Source of the DNA: Marinilabiliaceae bacterium UBA5213
GTDB taxonomy: Bacteria; Bacteroidota; Bacteroidia; Bacteroidales; Marinilabiliaceae
Assembly: GCA_002412555.1 (NCBI GenBank)
Contig: DHVH01000190.1
Location: 1-6,638, forward strand
Length of the DNA: 6,638 nucleotides
Direction of reading: 5' to 3'
The translations under genes were made by a program, and so were the position numbers. Positions 5,391-6,638 of this stretch are shown piece by piece. How positions within the stretch are numbered: the stretch's first letter is position 1; every line of letters begins with the position of its first letter. The notes beneath the pieces are model-generated. The model was not told the DNA's origin. It searched no databases and saw nothing but the letters and a program-made list of their open reading frames with translations.

Positions 5391-5608
5391 TTATGGGTGG
5401 TACATTTTTGCATTCTTAGTGAATCAGACTTTGCCCAGAAAGGCTGATTCACTGCTGTGTTCCAGTTCATTTTTCTAGCGTTTTAAAACGCTGCGGTTGA
5501 TTCCAAAGTTCCTGGCCGCCTCAGAACATTTACATCCTTGTTCTGTAATAAGCCGATCAGCTCGATCTTTTACTGCTGAGTGTAGGATCAGCGTTTTTGT
5601 TCCGCCAT
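5391..5608 (-). pseudogene. Decayed IS3-family orfA (transposase helix-turn-helix protein) remnant
   Basis: Read on the minus strand from the ATG at 5608-5606, the conceptual product resembles IS3-type OrfA, the helix-turn-helix partner of the transposase. It opens MAEQKR*SYTQQ. After a one-base frameshift near 5570-5576 it reads DRADRLITEQG, then SEAARNFGINRSVLKR, which is the family's helix-turn-helix. It continues *KNELEHSSESAFLGKV*FTKNAKMYHP. The in-frame stops are TGA (5590-5588), where families of this type usually have Arg; TAG (5477-5475), exactly where a conserved Trp (RWKNELE) is expected; and TGA (5426-5424). The remnant is therefore multiply disabled. It keeps GGAGG 6 nt before the ATG. 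No orfB follows and no clean terminal inverted repeats are visible, so only a fragment survives. It interrupts the polysaccharide locus between wzy and the acyltransferase gene, in the opposite orientation. Confidence 0.78.
5418..5453. repeat. Long hairpin inside the IS remnant
   Basis: AGTGAATCAG (5418-5427) pairs perfectly with CTGATTCACT (5444-5453). After one mismatch (5428/5443), CTTT (5429-5432) pairs with AAAG (5439-5442), leaving the loop GCCCAG. There is no T-run on either side, so it is not a standard terminator. It lies in the orfA remnant and includes its third nonsense codon. Confidence 0.65.
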
Positions 5609-5633
5609 GGGGCACCTCCAGCTGTTTTTGGCC

Positions 5634-5662
5634 ATTATAACTCTTTTCGAGGTGTCTGTTAA
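5634..5662 (-). promoter_or_regulatory. Promoter of the decayed IS orfA
   Basis: On the minus strand TTAACA (5662-5657) and a perfect TATAAT (5639-5634) are separated by exactly 17 nt. Transcription would begin near 5627, just before GGAGG (5619-5615) and the orfA ATG. By consensus it is the best sigma70-like promoter in the window. It points towards wzy and could give antisense RNA to its 3' end. Confidence 0.6.
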
Positions 5663-5672
5663 GGCCATAACA
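5657..5672. repeat. Near-palindrome TGTTAAGGCCATAACA
   Basis: A 16-bp sequence that equals its reverse complement except at one symmetric pair (positions 6 and 11). It includes the -35 of the IS orfA promoter, so it may be a binding site for a regulator or part of the former IS end. Another inverted repeat, AATAAT-TG-ATTATT, follows at 5684-5697. Confidence 0.4.
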
Positions 5673-5683
5673 CATCACTGATC

Positions 5684-5697
5684 AATAATTGATTATT
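5684..5697. repeat. AT-rich inverted repeat upstream of the acyltransferase gene
   Basis: AATAAT-TG-ATTATT is a perfect 6-bp inverted repeat with a 2-bp centre, lying 38 bp before the acyltransferase ATG. It might be an operator. A -10-like TATAAG (5715-5720) lies between it and the gene, but I found no good -35 at the right distance. Confidence 0.3.
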
Positions 5698-5735
5698 CCG
5701 AACAATAATGCATTTATAAGGACAATTAAGGAGAT

Positions 5736-6302
5736 ATGGCCATATTTCGTCAAATCAGATTATATTTGCGCCTCATCCATAATGAGATTCATGCAAAAAT
5801 CTCCCCAATTGGTTATGCCCGTCGTATTGGAGTTCGTATTGGGAACGGAACTGTTTTTTACGGTATGCGGGCGGGCATGTTCAGTTCCGAGCCGTTTCTG
5901 GTGACTATAGGTTGTCATTGTCATATTACAAGCGGAGTTCAGTTTATAACCCATGACGGTGGGCCGCTTATTTTACGTCACGAATATCCTGATCTTGATT
6001 TTACCGCTCCGATCACGGTTGGGGATTATGTTTATATAGGAATTCGATCGATCATTCTACCTGGTGTGTCCATCGGCTGCCATTCCATTATCGGCGCCGG
6101 ATCTGTGGTCAACAAGAGCATTCCGGCCAACTGCGTTGCCGCCGGAGTCCCGGCACTGGTGGTTTGCGAGTTAGACGAGTATCTTCAAAAACTGCGTTCC
6201 AAATCCACCGGCTTAGGGCATTTGAAAGGACTGGCGAAAGAAGCGGAGTACATCAAGTATTTTGGAGTAACGCACAAATTTAAAAGTCGCTTGACCAAAT
6301 AA
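5736..6302 (+). CDS. Left-handed beta-helix (hexapeptide) acyltransferase
   Basis: A 188-aa cytosolic protein of the LbH acetyltransferase superfamily, which adds acetyl or other acyl groups to sugars or sugar nucleotides. After an N-terminal helix (about 1-20) the coils begin with IGVRIGNGTVFYG (31-43). They continue through SSEPFLVTIGCHCHITSGVQF (50-70), with the likely catalytic His73 in ITHDGG (71-76). ITVGDYVYIGIRSIILPGVSIGCHSIIGAGSVVNKSIP (93-130) is the hexapeptide array, and VAAGVPALVV (134-143) the closing coil. The C-terminal helix (145-172) is charged. The pattern, including a loop inserted at about 77-92, is that of O-acetyltransferases in O-antigen and capsule loci (WcaF/CapG type). 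AAGGAG (5728-5733) is only 2 nt from the ATG, an unusually tight site. The gene is less AT-rich than wzx and wzy. Substrate is unknown. Confidence 0.88.
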   Translation: MAIFRQIRLYLRLIHNEIHAKISPIGYARRIGVRIGNGTVFYGMRAGMFSSEPFLVTIGCHCHITSGVQFITHDGGPLILRHEYPDLDFTAPITVGDYVYIGIRSIILPGVSIGCHSIIGAGSVVNKSIPANCVAAGVPALVVCELDEYLQKLRSKSTGLGHLKGLAKEAEYIKYFGVTHKFKSRLTK

Positions 6303-6325
6303 AGACGATCAATTGGGCTGTGATT

Positions 6326-6638
6326 ATGCGACAAAATGTTCTATATGTTGGACCTTTTATTTTTCCCAATGGAGGGGCGGAAACATCTCGCGTTGCTGGT
6401 ATTGCGCTTTCTATTTTAGAGGCAGGAATTAAAGTGCGGATAGGGTGCGGGATGGGTAGCAATGAAGATTTATCCCTCACACAAACGCCTTTGTTTGATG
6501 TCATAAGTCTAAATGAGCGGCCTGCAGCGAATTCATCCAAAATTATTAAGGCATGGCGCGCCCTGACTTGGGGAGGAAATACTATAAACTGGATTAATAG
6601 TTTATCTCCTCGTCCGGATTCGGTTCTTTTATATGGCG
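6326..6638 (+). CDS. GT-B-fold glycosyltransferase, N-terminal part
   Basis: Partial gene: 104 codons from the ATG at 6326, running off the window. The opening NVLYVGPFIFPNGGAETSRV (4-23) is the first beta strand and glycine-rich loop of a GT-B glycosyltransferase, with the GGAE/S-R motif seen in GT4-like enzymes that use nucleotide sugars. The strand KVRIGCG (37-43) follows. It probably adds one sugar to the lipid-linked repeat unit in the cytoplasm. The ATG is 23 bp after the acyltransferase stop and has only a weak site (GGG at 8 nt), suggesting co-transcription and read-on translation. Nucleotide-binding residues sit in the missing C-terminal half, so donor and acceptor cannot be inferred. 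Confidence 0.8.
   Translation, partial: MRQNVLYVGPFIFPNGGAETSRVAGIALSILEAGIKVRIGCGMGSNEDLSLTQTPLFDVISLNERPAANSSKIIKAWRALTWGGNTINWINSLSPRPDSVLLYG

Noticed and set aside
5689..5904. 71-aa plus-strand frame, with a 64-aa minus-strand frame at 5760-5954
   Set aside because: Both overlap the acyltransferase gene, whose hexapeptide repeats fix the correct frame.
6280..6540. 86-aa minus-strand open frame
   Set aside because: It is antisense to the glycosyltransferase N-terminus, which has a clear GT-B opening.
1..6638. CRISPR arrays, tRNA or rRNA genes, riboswitches
   Set aside because: I saw no regularly spaced repeats, no tRNA cloverleaf and no rRNA or riboswitch core by eye; a covariance-model scan was not possible.

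Overview
The window joins a metabolic/regulatory operon on the minus strand to the start of a surface-polysaccharide locus on the plus strand. No ribosomal or other firm taxonomic marker is present. The Fur-type regulator, the GltA-type citrate synthase and a small two-knuckle Cys protein, next to an EPS-associated MarR-type regulator, suggest a Gram-negative anaerobe. Something like the sulfate-reducing Desulfobacterota is my best guess, with low to moderate confidence.

Left part (1-1657, minus strand, fairly GC-rich): three co-directional genes form a tight operon, in transcription order. They are a 70-aa protein with two CxxCGNEAxM knuckles, a full-length citrate synthase, and a Fur/PerR-family repressor cut by the window start. 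The repressor seems to start at a TTG whose Shine-Dalgarno overlaps the citrate synthase stop codon. Upstream, a TTGACA-N17-AATAAG promoter carries a PerR/Fur-box-like element over its -10, which suggests the operon is controlled by its own last gene or a paralogue.

Centre (1658-2532): a divergent intergenic region leads to a 121-aa winged-helix protein resembling the EPS-associated MarR-family regulators found at the head of exopolysaccharide loci. It is followed by about 300 bp without a convincing gene.

Right part (2533-6638, plus strand): a polysaccharide locus with a Wzx-type flippase, a Wzy/O-antigen-ligase-type membrane protein, a left-handed beta-helix acyltransferase and the N-terminus of a GT-B glycosyltransferase. 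The wzx and wzy genes are strikingly AT-rich; base composition rises again in the acyltransferase. Taken together these genes fit building, decorating, flipping and polymerising a lipid-linked repeat unit.

Between wzy and the acyltransferase (5321-5735) lies a decayed IS3-type orfA on the minus strand. It keeps a good promoter and ribosome-binding site but has three in-frame nonsense codons and a frameshift. Other oddities are a near-identical 19-21 bp motif just ahead of both wzx and wzy, a 44-aa ORF that overlaps wzx and wzy at both ends, a three-codon mini-ORF with a good Shine-Dalgarno ahead of wzy, and a long hairpin inside the IS remnant. I saw no wholly new defence or mobile system.
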